Shown here: positions 55,388 through 64,000 of the stretch, in pieces | How positions within the stretch are numbered: the stretch's first letter is position 1 | Layout of the letters: each line of letters opens with the position of its first letter | NCBI RefSeq assembly: GCF_002197845.1 | Contig: NZ_NIDE01000009.1 | Coordinates: 310,001-374,000, forward strand | Length of the DNA stretch: 64,000 nucleotides | Origin: Fimbriiglobus ruber | Lineage (GTDB): Bacteria > Planctomycetota > Planctomycetia > Gemmatales > Gemmataceae | Direction: 5' to 3' | Program-made: the position numbers and the translations under genes | The notes under the pieces: generated by a model | Databases searched by the model: none | What the model saw: the letters and a program-made list of their open reading frames with translations, nothing else | Told to the model about the DNA's origin: nothing

Positions 55388-58300
55388 TTAATAAAATAGT
55401 CGGCGCATTCTGTAGGCCAGCCGATTGATCTTGTCCGGATGCTGAGCCGCCGCGACGCCCGACGCCGCACCGGCTCCGAGTATCAAAGCGAGCGGCCAAA
55501 ACCACCCCTGCCGGGCCGGCTTTTGTTGCGGGGAATCCGGCTTCTCGTCGGTTCGGGCCTGTGCGGGCTTAATGGTAGCCATTACGGGGGTAACAGTTGC
55601 GTCCCCCACGTCCGGCGACCTCGGAGACGCCGTCAGGAGCTGCTGTTGCGGCTTGGATGTCAGTTTGCGAACGAGTTCGATGCTGTCAAGCGAGACCGAA
55701 CTGAGCGCCGCGGCGGGCACGGATTGATCCAACGGAAGCCCCACGATCGGGTTGGTCGGCGGTGCCCCGAGGCCGTAATTCGTCAGGGCGGCGGCGTTCA
55801 CGTTCCCAAACCCGCCGACCAGGGCCGCATCCCCGGCGATCGTCGTACGGCCTACCCCGCCGGGTCCGTCGTTCGTAGGCGGGGCGAAGACCGACTCGTT
55901 AGCCCGATCCGCCCGGGCAAATCCGATTCCGGCCCCGCCCCTGCCGCCCGACCCGCCTTCGCCCGCGTCGCCGGCGGAAAGCGTGGTCCCGCTCCCCCCG
56001 CCGGACGTGGCCGCACTGGCCTGCGCCGGTGTGGGGGATGGTGAGGGTGTCTGGTTCTGTGTGGACGACGCCCCGCCCGCGAAGCCGGGCACAGTATCGA
56101 TCGGCGAACCCAACGACAAGAACACCCCAGCCACTCGTGGCGAAAACGGTTCGGCGGCCGAGGTGTCACTCGCGCCGCCGCTGGCGGTAAGGTCGACAAA
56201 GAGCGGCGTCAGATCAAGGGCCGACAACGCGGCGGACGAGGAACCGACGGGGACCGTGTACAGTCGATTGACAGTCGCGCCGCTGGCGTCCGTCGCGGTA
56301 ACCCGGAACGTGACGGTTCCCGTCGACGTCGGCGTCCCTTTCAGGGTGATCGTGGATGTTCCGCTCCCGTAAACGTCGAGCCCCGAAATCGTGATCGCGT
56401 CGGTTACGGCCAGCGTCACCGGTCCCGAGCCGCCCGCGGAGGTGATGTCCTGACGGTAATCCTCTCCGACCTCCGCGCCCGGCAAGGTCACCGGCGTGAG
56501 GGCGATTCCGGCCGACATTGCGATCGTATAGGTCAAAGGAGGCGTGTCGCCGAAAGCGTCATGGGCCGTCACACTGAAGACGACGCTCCCGGGCGTCGCT
56601 GGTGTCCCGGTCACGGAAATCGTTCCGGTCCCGTTGCCGGATACGATGACCCCGGGGACTGTCGTGAGACCGCCGAATGAAAGTGTGACCGGGCCAGAAC
56701 CCCCGACCGGGATGATGGTCCGGGCGTACATAACCCCGACTTCACCACCGGGTAGCGCGGTCGGCGTCAGGGTAATACCTGCCGCGACCGGGATCGTGTA
56801 GGTAACGGGGGTGGCATCTCCGAACGCGTCGCGGGGGGTGACGGAAAAAGTCATGGTCCCACTTGCCGTCGGCGTACCGGCGACCGCGATAGTCCCCGTG
56901 CCTTCCCCGAGGACGACTAACCCGGGGACGAGTGTACCCTCGGTTAGCGAGAACCACACCGGCCCCGTCCCGCCGACCGAACTGATGACTTGTGCGTACT
57001 CCTGCCCGACTTCGCCACCGGGCAGAATAGTCGGGGTCAGGGCGAGGCCCGCGGCCACCGGAATCGAGTAACTGACCGGCGCGCCTGGACCGAACGCGTC
57101 GTGCGTGGTAACCGCGAATTTAACCATACCACTGGTAGTGGGCGTGCCGCTCACGATGATCGTTCCCGTGCCGTCCCCGCCTACCGTCAGTCCCGCAACG
57201 GTGCTGATGTTGTCGAGGGTCATTGACACGGATCCGGCGCCGCCGGTCGTCGTGATCGATTGCGAGTACGCGTACCCCACTTCTCCAGCCGGTAAGGTTT
57301 TGGGTGTCAATGCCGGGGCGGCCGCGACGAGAACGGTGTACGTCACCGGGGTGCCGGAACCAAAGGCGTCCTGGGGGGTTATAGTGAAGGTCACCGTTCC
57401 GCTGGTTATGGGCGGGCCACTCAGAACGATTGTTCCCGTGTCGCTATCCGTGATTGTTATCCCCGGAACATCACCCTCGTCACTAACCGCGAGTGTAACG
57501 GGGCCGGTTCCCCCGACCGAGCGAACGGATTGGAAGTACGCGAACCCGACTTCGCCGGCCGGCAGCGTTGTCGGATCGAGCGCCAGGCCCGCGGCGACCG
57601 AAACGGTGTAAGTGACGGGGAGGCCGTCACCGAATGCGTCGCGCGGGATGACCGTAAAAGTCAGAGTGCCGTCGGCTGTGGGCATGCCGCTAACGCGAAT
57701 AGCATTCGTACCGTCACCGGCGACCGTCAAACCAGCTACGGTATTCACTCGAGTAAGAGTTAAGGTTACGGCCCCCGTTCCCCCGACCGGTTTAACGGCC
57801 TGCGAGTATGCATACCCGACCTCGCCGCTCGGCAACATGGTCGGCGCAAGGCTGACCCCCGGAGCGACGGGAAGGGTGTAGTTGACGGGTGTGCCATCCC
57901 CGAAGGCGTCGTGTGGCACGACGAGGAATGTCACGGTTCCGGCCGTTGTCGGCGTTCCACTTATGGTAATTACGCCGGTACCGTCCCCCGTGACGGCTAC
58001 CCCCGGAACGGTGGTTATGGCAGCGACCGAAAGGCTAACCGCTCCGGTTCCGCCAATCGGCGTGATCGTTTGAGTGTATGCGAATCCGGTCTCGCTGCCC
58101 GGCAGGGTCGTCGGGGTGAGGGTCATGCCCGCGGCGACCGGGACGCCATAAGTGACCGGTACACCGTCACCAAAGGCGTCGCGGGGAGTGACCGTGAACG
58201 TAAGTACTCCACTTACTGTCGGCGTGCCGGCAATCGTGACGACCTTCGTTCCGCTCCCCGAAACCGTCAGCCCGGGAACCGTGTCCGACGCAGTGATCAC

Positions 58301-61300
58301 GAGGGTGACCTGACCGGTCCCACCCATCGAAGCAACGGACCGTGAGTACGCAAACCCGACCTCGCCGCCCGGCAGGGTCGTCGGGATGAGGGTGAGCCCG
58401 GCGGCCACGGGGATCGTGTACGTGACCGGGATGCCCGGGCCGAACGCGTCGGTCGGGGTTACGGTGAAGGTGATCGCGCCGGCGGCCGTCGGCGTCCCGG
58501 ACACGGTGACGGTGCCCGTTCCGTTCCCGGTCACTGTCACCCCGGGGACGGCCGACACGTTACTCACGATAAGGGCGGTGGTGCCAGCCCCGCCGACGGG
58601 TATGATCGACTTCGCATACGCGTACCCGACCTCGCCGCCCGGGAGGGTCGTCGGGGTAAGAGCGATGCTCGGGGTGACGGGAATCGTGTACGTGACCGCG
58701 GACCCGTCGCCGAACGCGTCGGCCGGGGTCACGGTGAACGTCACCGTCCCGCTCGCGGTCGGAGTGCCGACCACCGTGATGGTGTCCGTCCCGTCGCCGG
58801 ACACGGTGATGCCGGGGACTGAACTAAGCTCTGTGACACTGAGGGTATATGGCCCAACTCCACTAACGGGGCCGATTGCCTGTGCGTACCCGTACCCGAC
58901 CTCCCCTCCCGGCAAGGTAAGAGGAGAGATCGTGACTCGGGGGCTTACATTTACGCTCAAGGAAAGCAGAGGTGACGCCCACGTATCGGTGGCCGAACCC
59001 GAGAGGGGACTGTACGTCACCGAATCGGTTACCACGACACCCACCGTCAGACTGATCTTGCCGGAAAAAGCGGCCGGGGAGGTGAATACCAGTCCGCCCA
59101 AATCCGCGGGCGCCAGTTCCCAGATCCCGCCGGTTTGGGGTGTGCCGTGGTTGAACGACGCGCCGACCGGCACTCCCTGGATAAAGATCTGGACGACTTC
59201 GGCCGGGTCGGTGGAGGCGGGGACGGTGATCCCGAGTGAAACGGGATATTCGGTCTCGGCCACCACGTCGGCCGTGGACGGTATAAGGTGACTCGCGACT
59301 GGGGCGATGCGGAGGCCGGCCTGTCCGGTCCAGTCGGCCAACGGAGAAGCGTCGTTGGCGGCCGTCGCGGCGATCACGATGCCGCCCGCGAACTGGGAAT
59401 CCGCGGCCTCGTACCGAAGCGCATTCGAAGTAGCAAGGAACGTGTTCACGGCCGCAAGCGGCCCGGAGACACTCACAGTGCCGCTACCGGAACCCGTGAC
59501 TAGCACGTTGGAGAGAAATAAGTTCGTGTCGGCGAGCAATCGGCCCGAACTGACGGTCAAGGTGACGGTATCCGTCTCATCGGGCGCGGCGTCCGGATCG
59601 ACAGCCGTCAAAAGGCCGGCCAAGTCCGTCGGGCTTCCTTCGGTGCCGTTCCGATCGGACGTGGTAGCTCCCACACCGCCACTGAAATACACTCCGTTGA
59701 TCGCGCCAGCGGCACTGACCGCGGTCACGGTCTCTGACGTGCCCGTAGTCGGAAAGTCGGCGTGGTCGGTGACGACGGCGAGGATCGAAAGCGTGAATGG
59801 GCCCGCAAACCCGGTCCCGGCGAACATCAAGTTTAGACCGGGCAATTGTCCCACGGGGACGATCCACGCGTCGGAGGATGCGTCGAACGTGCCTGCCGAA
59901 AGTGAGACGCCGGCCGGTACGCCGCCGATCCTCACCACCGAGACGGCCTCGGAGCCGTCCGTATCGACCGTAACGGGCGGGACCGTAATCGTCAGTGGGA
60001 TCGAATTCTCTGCCTGGGGACCCAACACCGCGACTGGCGCTACGACCGAGGCCGCCACGGGGTGTATCTGGACGACGCCCGCGGCCACAGCCGGCGTGTA
60101 ATCGGGGGAGCCGTCGGCCGTGTCGTTCGTTAATGTCAAGGTCAGGCCGGTCTCGCCACTCACGTGAGATTCGGGCAGATACACGAGGCCGCCGCTTGAG
60201 AGCCACGCCTGGATCGCATCGAGGTCGCCCGTTACGGTAACGGCCCGTGATGTCGGATCGCTCGCCACCGTCGCTCCGGCCGGCACGCCGACAGCCTGCA
60301 GGCTGCCGCCCGTGACGCCAACTACCAGGGTGTGCGTGTCGCCCGGGAGGACGTCGGGATCCGAAAGGGTGATGGCACCGGCGAGCGAGACGGGGGTGGC
60401 TTCTTGGCCGCTGATTCCACCACCAACTGCAGCGGTAATGCCACCTGCGACGTACCGGAATGTGACCGTCGTCGGAGAGCCGAAAAGGGTGTCGGTCGCG
60501 GACGTGCCGAGTGTCGGGTAGGTCGCCGAATCCGTGTCCAGCGCAGTAACCGTCAAGGTCAGATTACCGTGGAAGCCACTCCCGTCGAAGAGGAGCGTCA
60601 GGCCGGCAAGTTGACCGCTCGGAATGTCCCAAACGCCCGCGCCGACGTTCGTCCCGGTCGACAACTGGACGCCGGCCGGGATGCCACTGATGCGAACGAA
60701 ACGGACCGCCTCAGAACCGTCGGTGTCGACGGTGATAACTGGGGGGGTAATCGAAAGAGGGATTGTCAGCCCAGACTGCAGAGCCGGCACGACATCCGGG
60801 GGGGCCACGACTTCTGAGACGACCGGCGTTACCTGGATTACACCCGACCCGACAGCCGGCGTGTACCCCAAGGTCCCGACCAATACGGTGTCGGACAAAC
60901 TGACGGAAAGTTGAATCTCGCCACTGAAATGGAGATTCGACGGTACGTACGCTAGTTCGCTCGTGCCCAACCAAGCCTGGACGTCGGCTAACGTCCCGAT
61001 CAGAGTCAGGCTCGCGCCGTCCGGGCTCATCGTGGCGGCCAGACCTGGCGGGACCGCCGCCGAGTACGAAAGCGTACCCGCGGCGACTTGGATGACGGCC
61101 GTGTAGTTGTCGCCCGCGAGATTGTTGGGGCCGGACAGGGTCAACAGGGGTCCGAAAAGAATCGTGACGCCCTCGGCCCCACTCACCAACCCGATCGAAA
61201 CTGCTGGGGCCGCGTGAACGACGAGCGTGTCGACCGTATCGGCCGTGTCGGTGTACGTGCTTCCGCCGATCAGAGCCGTGTCAACGACACCGGCGTCGAC

Positions 61301-64000
61301 TGTCAAGTCGATCTCGCCGGACACTGACGGGCCCAGGTGCACCTGGAGCCCAGCTAGGAGGATTTGCAGGTCAGTCGTGGTTGCGGCGGCGAACTGCCAA
61401 GTTTCAAACCCGACCAGGGTGCCAGCCGGGTTCCGGCCGGAGTCCGTGAACCCAATGACCTGGCCTGTCGGGTCGAAAACCGTCACGGTGACTTGCTCTG
61501 ACCCGTCCGTATCAACCAGGCCGCCAACGACCAGCGGGACAGGAATCGGCGACCCGCTAACTCCGGTAGCGGGCGGAAGCGCCAAAGTAGGAATGGACGC
61601 AATTGGGTAGACCGGAACATCCACCGGCATGTCGGCCGTCAGGCCGTCGGGCGCCGTTAGCGTAACGTCAAAGGTCGCGTCGCCACTGAAGTATGCGTCC
61701 GGGGTGAACACCAGCGGAGAGCCGGAGTTAACGAAGTCCGAAAGGGACGAGAGGGTTCCCGTGAGGGTTACGTCTGCCGTCCCGTTCCCGTTCGCCACCG
61801 TCGCACCATTCGCCGCCGCCTCACCCGCGTCGACGGTGATCGTTCCGTGGGTGCCGAGCAAGTGAAGAGTGTATCCCGCACCGAAATCCTGGGGATCGGA
61901 CAAGGTAAAATAAACATTGGCTGACTGGTTCTCGTCGGTAGCGGTCGCGCCGAAGTTGATAACGGACGGATTACCTCCGATTGCCGTGACGGCGAGAGTC
62001 CCGGTGGTCTCGGACCGGGCCGTAATAGGATTCCCATTAACAACGGCGAAATCGACAACTACGACATCGACGAACAGATCGATCTCGCCGTACGCCGACG
62101 GGTCCAGGTCGACCTGGAGGCCAGCCAGGAGAGCTTGCAGGTCCGCCGCAGTCGCACCCGTGAACTGCCACGACTGGTTTCCCATAAAAGTACCAGCCGC
62201 ATTTCCGCGCGCGTCGGTGAACCCCGTCACGAACCCGGTCGGATCGCTGACGGTCGCAGTCACTTGCTCGGACCCGTCCAGGTCAAACAAATTGTCGACG
62301 GTGAGAGGCGCCGGGATGGGGGCGGCTGGCAGACCGGAAGCGGGCGGTAGTGTCAGGGCGGCGACGGACGCGATGGGGTTGACGAAGATGGCTTCTGACG
62401 CGCTTGCTGTCACGCCGTTAGGAGCCGTCAGGGCCAGTTCGAGAGCCGCATCGCCGCTGAAATAAGCGACTGGGTTGAAAGTAAAACCGAACGAGACCAC
62501 CTGATTGAGTGCGGAAAGAGGACCAGACAAGATGATGTCAGCCGTGCCGTTGCCTGAGTCGATCGAGACACCGTCCGCGGCCGCGATGGCCGGGTCGATG
62601 GTCGCTTTGCCGTTGGTACTCACCAATTCAACGGTGTACGTTCCCCCGAAATCGTAAAGGTCGGTCAGCGAGAAAGAGACAATCTGCGCGTCGTTCTCGT
62701 TGATGAAGTACGGACCAAACGAGGAGACTGCGGGCGCGCCGGCGAGTACGGTGACGGTCAATGTGTCGAAAGCCGCATTCTGGACACTGAACAGGGAGCC
62801 GTTGACTACGGCCGTATCTGTTACGACCGCACCGACTGAAAGACTCAGAATCCCGTACACATTCGGCGCGACTTGGACGCTGAGGCCAGCCAGGAGGTTC
62901 AATAAGTCGGTGGTGGTCGGTGCGGTAAATAGCCATGTGGAAGGGGTCGAGGGATCGACTGAGCCCACTTGAGATCCGGAAGCGTCGGTAAACCCCGTCA
63001 CTTCTCCGATCGGGTCGAAGACGCTGACTGTGAGCTGCTCGGAGCCGTCCGTGTCGACCAACCCGCCGATCGTGATAGGGACCGCAATGGGGACAGTCGG
63101 CGGGCCCGCGGCAGGAGGGGAGGTCAGCAAAGGAGTGGACGCGACCGGGTAGACGTAAATCGCTACGGTGTCGTCGGCCGTTACGCCGTTCGGAGCCGTC
63201 AGGGTTATCTTGAGCGAGGCGTCACCGCCGTAATGGGCGTCCGGGGTGAACGTAACCATCGGGCCAGAGGTGAGCAGATTCTGGAGCGCGGCCAGTGCGC
63301 CTGTCAGGATCACATCGACGGTGCCATTCCCACTCTGGACACTAACCCCGTCCGCGACAGCCGCGACCGCATCGAGAGTCGCCGTTCCGTGCGTGGAAAC
63401 AAGTTCGACCGTGTACGTGTCACCAAAATCGAGAGGATCAGTGGGAACAAATTGGACGACGACGGCCTGGTCTTCATTAATGCTAGGTATGCCGTTGTCG
63501 GACACGGCGGGAGCCCCACCGAACACGCGAACGGGCAACGTTCCGGTCGCGTCCGCCTGACTGGAGACCGTTCTCCCATCGATCGTCGCGTGGTCGGTGA
63601 CGGTCGCGTCTACAAGCAGATCGATCTCGCCACCCGCTGCCGAGACTAGATTGACTTGTAGGCCTGCCAGGAGCGTTCGGAGATCGGCGACCGTTGCGGC
63701 GGTGAATAGCCACGTTTGGGGACCGATCACTGAACCCGCTTGATGACCGGAGGAGTCGGTGAAAGATGTCACGTACCCGGACGGATCGGTCACGGTGACG
63801 GTTAATTGCTCGGACCCGTCCGTGTCAGGCAACTCGCTGACGAAGATGGGAGTCGGAATCGTGGCAGATCCCGAGGCCAGTTGAAGTATTATGACAGGCA
63901 CCGAAGCCACCGGACGAACCTGGACGAGGGCCGTCGCACTCGCTGTCGCGGCGTTCGGGGCCGTCAAGTTCAGTGCGACGGCTGCGTCCCCGCTGTAGTA
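55388..64000 (-). CDS. Giant Ig-like repeat surface protein (5' end outside the window)
   Basis: At least 2870 residues; the frame is still open at the window edge, where YYSGDAAVALNLTAPN is in mid-repeat. From the 5' side come about four 260-residue units (FTPDAHYGGDASLKITLTAP, TDPSGYVTSFTDSSG, DLRTLLAGLQV), then three related units (VPAGVQLSTGTNVGAGVW, VPAGVSLSAGTFDASSD), then ten Ig-like repeats of about 90 residues (LPGGEVGYAYAQ, GGTGPVTL, GTPTASGTVTFTVTP). A Gly/Ser/Ala-rich linker and a C-terminal transmembrane helix (GWFWPLALILGAGAASG) with a basic tail end the protein. It is probably an envelope-anchored adhesin or matrix protein. It is the first gene of the operon with the kinase and the CHAT protein. 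Confidence 0.9.
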   Translation of the reverse strand, partial: YYSGDAAVALNLTAPNAATASATALVQVRPVASVPVIILQLASGSATIPTPIFVSELPDTDGSEQLTVTVTDPSGYVTSFTDSSGHQAGSVIGPQTWLFTAATVADLRTLLAGLQVNLVSAAGGEIDLLVDATVTDHATIDGRTVSSQADATGTLPVRVFGGAPAVSDNGIPSINEDQAVVVQFVPTDPLDFGDTYTVELVSTHGTATLDAVAAVADGVSVQSGNGTVDVILTGALAALQNLLTSGPMVTFTPDAHYGGDASLKITLTAPNGVTADDTVAIYVYPVASTPLLTSPPAAGPPTVPIAVPITIGGLVDTDGSEQLTVSVFDPIGEVTGFTDASGSQVGSVDPSTPSTWLFTAPTTTDLLNLLAGLSVQVAPNVYGILSLSVGAVVTDTAVVNGSLFSVQNAAFDTLTVTVLAGAPAVSSFGPYFINENDAQIVSFSLTDLYDFGGTYTVELVSTNGKATIDPAIAAADGVSIDSGNGTADIILSGPLSALNQVVSFGFTFNPVAYFSGDAALELALTAPNGVTASASEAIFVNPIASVAALTLPPASGLPAAPIPAPLTVDNLFDLDGSEQVTATVSDPTGFVTGFTDARGNAAGTFMGNQSWQFTGATAADLQALLAGLQVDLDPSAYGEIDLFVDVVVVDFAVVNGNPITARSETTGTLAVTAIGGNPSVINFGATATDENQSANVYFTLSDPQDFGAGYTLHLLGTHGTITVDAGEAAANGATVANGNGTADVTLTGTLSSLSDFVNSGSPLVFTPDAYFSGDATFDVTLTAPDGLTADMPVDVPVYPIASIPTLALPPATGVSGSPIPVPLVVGGLVDTDGSEQVTVTVFDPTGQVIGFTDSGRNPAGTLVGFETWQFAAATTTDLQILLAGLQVHLGPSVSGEIDLTVDAGVVDTALIGGSTYTDTADTVDTLVVHAAPAVSIGLVSGAEGVTILFGPLLTLSGPNNLAGDNYTAVIQVAAGTLSYSAAVPPGLAATMSPDGASLTLIGTLADVQAWLGTSELAYVPSNLHFSGEIQLSVSLSDTVLVGTLGYTPAVGSGVIQVTPVVSEVVAPPDVVPALQSGLTIPLSITPPVITVDTDGSEAVRFVRISGIPAGVQLSTGTNVGAGVWDIPSGQLAGLTLLFDGSGFHGNLTLTVTALDTDSATYPTLGTSATDTLFGSPTTVTFRYVAGGITAAVGGGISGQEATPVSLAGAITLSDPDVLPGDTHTLVVGVTGGSLQAVGVPAGATVASDPTSRAVTVTGDLDAIQAWLSSGGLVYLPESHVSGETGLTLTLTNDTADGSPDYTPAVAAGVVQIHPVAASVVAPVAVLGPQAENSIPLTITVPPVTVDTDGSEAVSVVRIGGVPAGVSLSAGTFDASSDAWIVPVGQLPGLNLMFAGTGFAGPFTLSILAVVTDHADFPTTGTSETVTAVSAAGAINGVYFSGGVGATTSDRNGTEGSPTDLAGLLTAVDPDAAPDETDTVTLTVSSGRLLADTNLFLSNVLVTGSGSGTVSVSGPLAAVNTFLATSNALRYEAADSQFAGGIVIAATAANDASPLADWTGQAGLRIAPVASHLIPSTADVVAETEYPVSLGITVPASTDPAEVVQIFIQGVPVGASFNHGTPQTGGIWELAPADLGGLVFTSPAAFSGKISLTVGVVVTDSVTYSPLSGSATDTWASPLLSLSVNVSPRVTISPLTLPGGEVGYGYAQAIGPVSGVGPYTLSVTELSSVPGITVSGDGTDTITVVGTPTASGTVTFTVTPADAFGDGSAVTYTIPVTPSIALTPTTLPGGEVGYAYAKSIIPVGGAGTTALIVSNVSAVPGVTVTGNGTGTVTVSGTPTAAGAITFTVTPTDAFGPGIPVTYTIPVAAGLTLIPTTLPGGEVGFAYSRSVASMGGTGQVTLVITASDTVPGLTVSGSGTKVVTIAGTPTVSGVLTFTVTPRDAFGDGVPVTYGVPVAAGMTLTPTTLPGSETGFAYTQTITPIGGTGAVSLSVAAITTVPGVAVTGDGTGVITISGTPTTAGTVTFLVVPHDAFGDGTPVNYTLPVAPGVSLAPTMLPSGEVGYAYSQAVKPVGGTGAVTLTLTRVNTVAGLTVAGDGTNAIRVSGMPTADGTLTFTVIPRDAFGDGLPVTYTVSVAAGLALDPTTLPAGEVGFAYFQSVRSVGGTGPVTLAVSDEGDVPGITITDSDTGTIVLSGPPITSGTVTFTITPQDAFGSGTPVTYTVLVAAAPALTPKTLPAGEVGYAYSQSITTTGGAGSVSMTLDNISTVAGLTVGGDGTGTIIVSGTPTTSGMVKFAVTTHDAFGPGAPVSYSIPVAAGLALTPTILPGGEVGQEYAQVISSVGGTGPVWFSLTEGTLVPGLVVLGEGTGTIAVAGTPTASGTMTFSVTPRDAFGDATPVTYTIPVAAGITLTPTALPGGEVGVMYARTIIPVGGSGPVTLSFGGLTTVPGVIVSGNGTGTISVTGTPATPGSVVFSVTAHDAFGDTPPLTYTIAMSAGIALTPVTLPGAEVGEDYRQDITSAGGSGPVTLAVTDAITISGLDVYGSGTSTITLKGTPTSTGTVTFRVTATDASGATVNRLYTVPVGSSSAALSALDLTPLFVDLTASGGASDTSAAEPFSPRVAGVFLSLGSPIDTVPGFAGGASSTQNQTPSPSPTPAQASAATSGGGSGTTLSAGDAGEGGSGGRGGAGIGFARADRANESVFAPPTNDGPGGVGRTTIAGDAALVGGFGNVNAAALTNYGLGAPPTNPIVGLPLDQSVPAAALSSVSLDSIELVRKLTSKPQQQLLTASPRSPDVGDATVTPVMATIKPAQARTDEKPDSPQQKPARQGWFWPLALILGAGAASGVAAAQHPDKINRLAYRMRRLFY
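56240..58930 (-). repeat. Ten tandem Ig-like repeats, period about 268 bp
   Basis: Coding repeats with landmarks LPGGEVGxAYxQ, GGTGPVTLxV, VPGxxVxGxGTGTIxVxGTPT and FTVTPxDAFGDGxPVTYTIPVAAG. DNA identity between neighbours is high in places, which favours unequal recombination and could cause assembly errors in repeat number. Confidence 0.85.
61300..64000 (-). repeat. Four long tandem units (about 780 bp) of the giant protein
   Basis: Landmarks such as SDPTGFVTGFTDxxGxxAGT, DLQxLLAGLQVxL and the F-x-G-D-A repeat start recur every 770-790 bases. Each unit joins two domains. They continue past the right window edge. Confidence 0.75.

Noticed and set aside
1-64000. tRNA or rRNA genes as integration sites
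   Set aside because: No cloverleaf with conserved TTCRANNC arm and acceptor stem, nor rRNA segments, were recognised by eye; a tool could still find a missed tRNA.

Overview
The window looks like chromosomal DNA of a Gemmataceae-type planctomycete. It is GC-rich and carries family hallmarks: two DUF1559 pseudopilin-like proteins, ECF sigma factors paired with large Ser/Thr kinases, a TIGR03067-type domain fused to a sigma factor, a CHAT/TPR protein, and a giant Ig-like repeat protein. No rRNA, tRNA or CRISPR array is visible.

Layout. 0-13 kb is an insertion-sequence graveyard between a transglutaminase-like gene, a single-domain response regulator and small orphan genes. An IS630 element splits one of two convergent paralogues. 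An ISKra4-like element carries a second IS nested in its terminal repeat; both target duplications can be read. An IS701-like transposase gene is split by a 2.5 kb large-serine-recombinase element. 13-16 kb holds an ECF sigma/TIGR03067 gene broken by a 98-bp MITE, and a decayed small gene. 16.3-19.0 kb is a DUF2924 / serine recombinase / HTH cassette, followed by an 836-aa fusion of a TopoVI-B-like GHKL ATPase and a TopoVI-A/Spo11-like Toprim enzyme. 22.7-29 kb contains a primase-polymerase-like protein, a sigma-like regulator, a ParB-methyltransferase, a broken terminase-small-subunit-like HTH gene and small proteins; this may be an integrated element. 29.3-36.1 kb is host-like: a lipoprotein, two DUF1559 proteins, a frameshifted kinase-WD40 gene and its ECF sigma factor.

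36-45 kb contains duplicated small-gene modules and a lower-GC island. The island has a winged-helix-like protein translationally coupled to an ATPase fused to an FtsK/HerA-type translocase, convergent with a Ser/Thr kinase that IS630 has split. This two-gene unit is a candidate for an undescribed conflict or defence system. 45.4-49.6 kb is a second IS701 element, with 4-bp duplication TTAA, carrying a second copy of the serine-recombinase element. 49.8-64 kb is a three-gene minus-strand operon: a giant repeat protein (5' end outside the window), a membrane Ser/Thr kinase and a secreted TPR-CHAT protease.

The most striking observation is that both copies of the serine-recombinase element sit in two different IS701-like transposase genes at exactly the same place. 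They split the Glu codon of the conserved [I/V/L]-E-x-x-F-R motif, with a shared GA crossover dinucleotide. This suggests a mobile element specialised to integrate into the catalytic site of DDE transposase genes. Many genes here carry single-base frameshifts in homopolymer runs. Some are IS frameshift sites, some are decay, and assembly error cannot be excluded from sequence alone.
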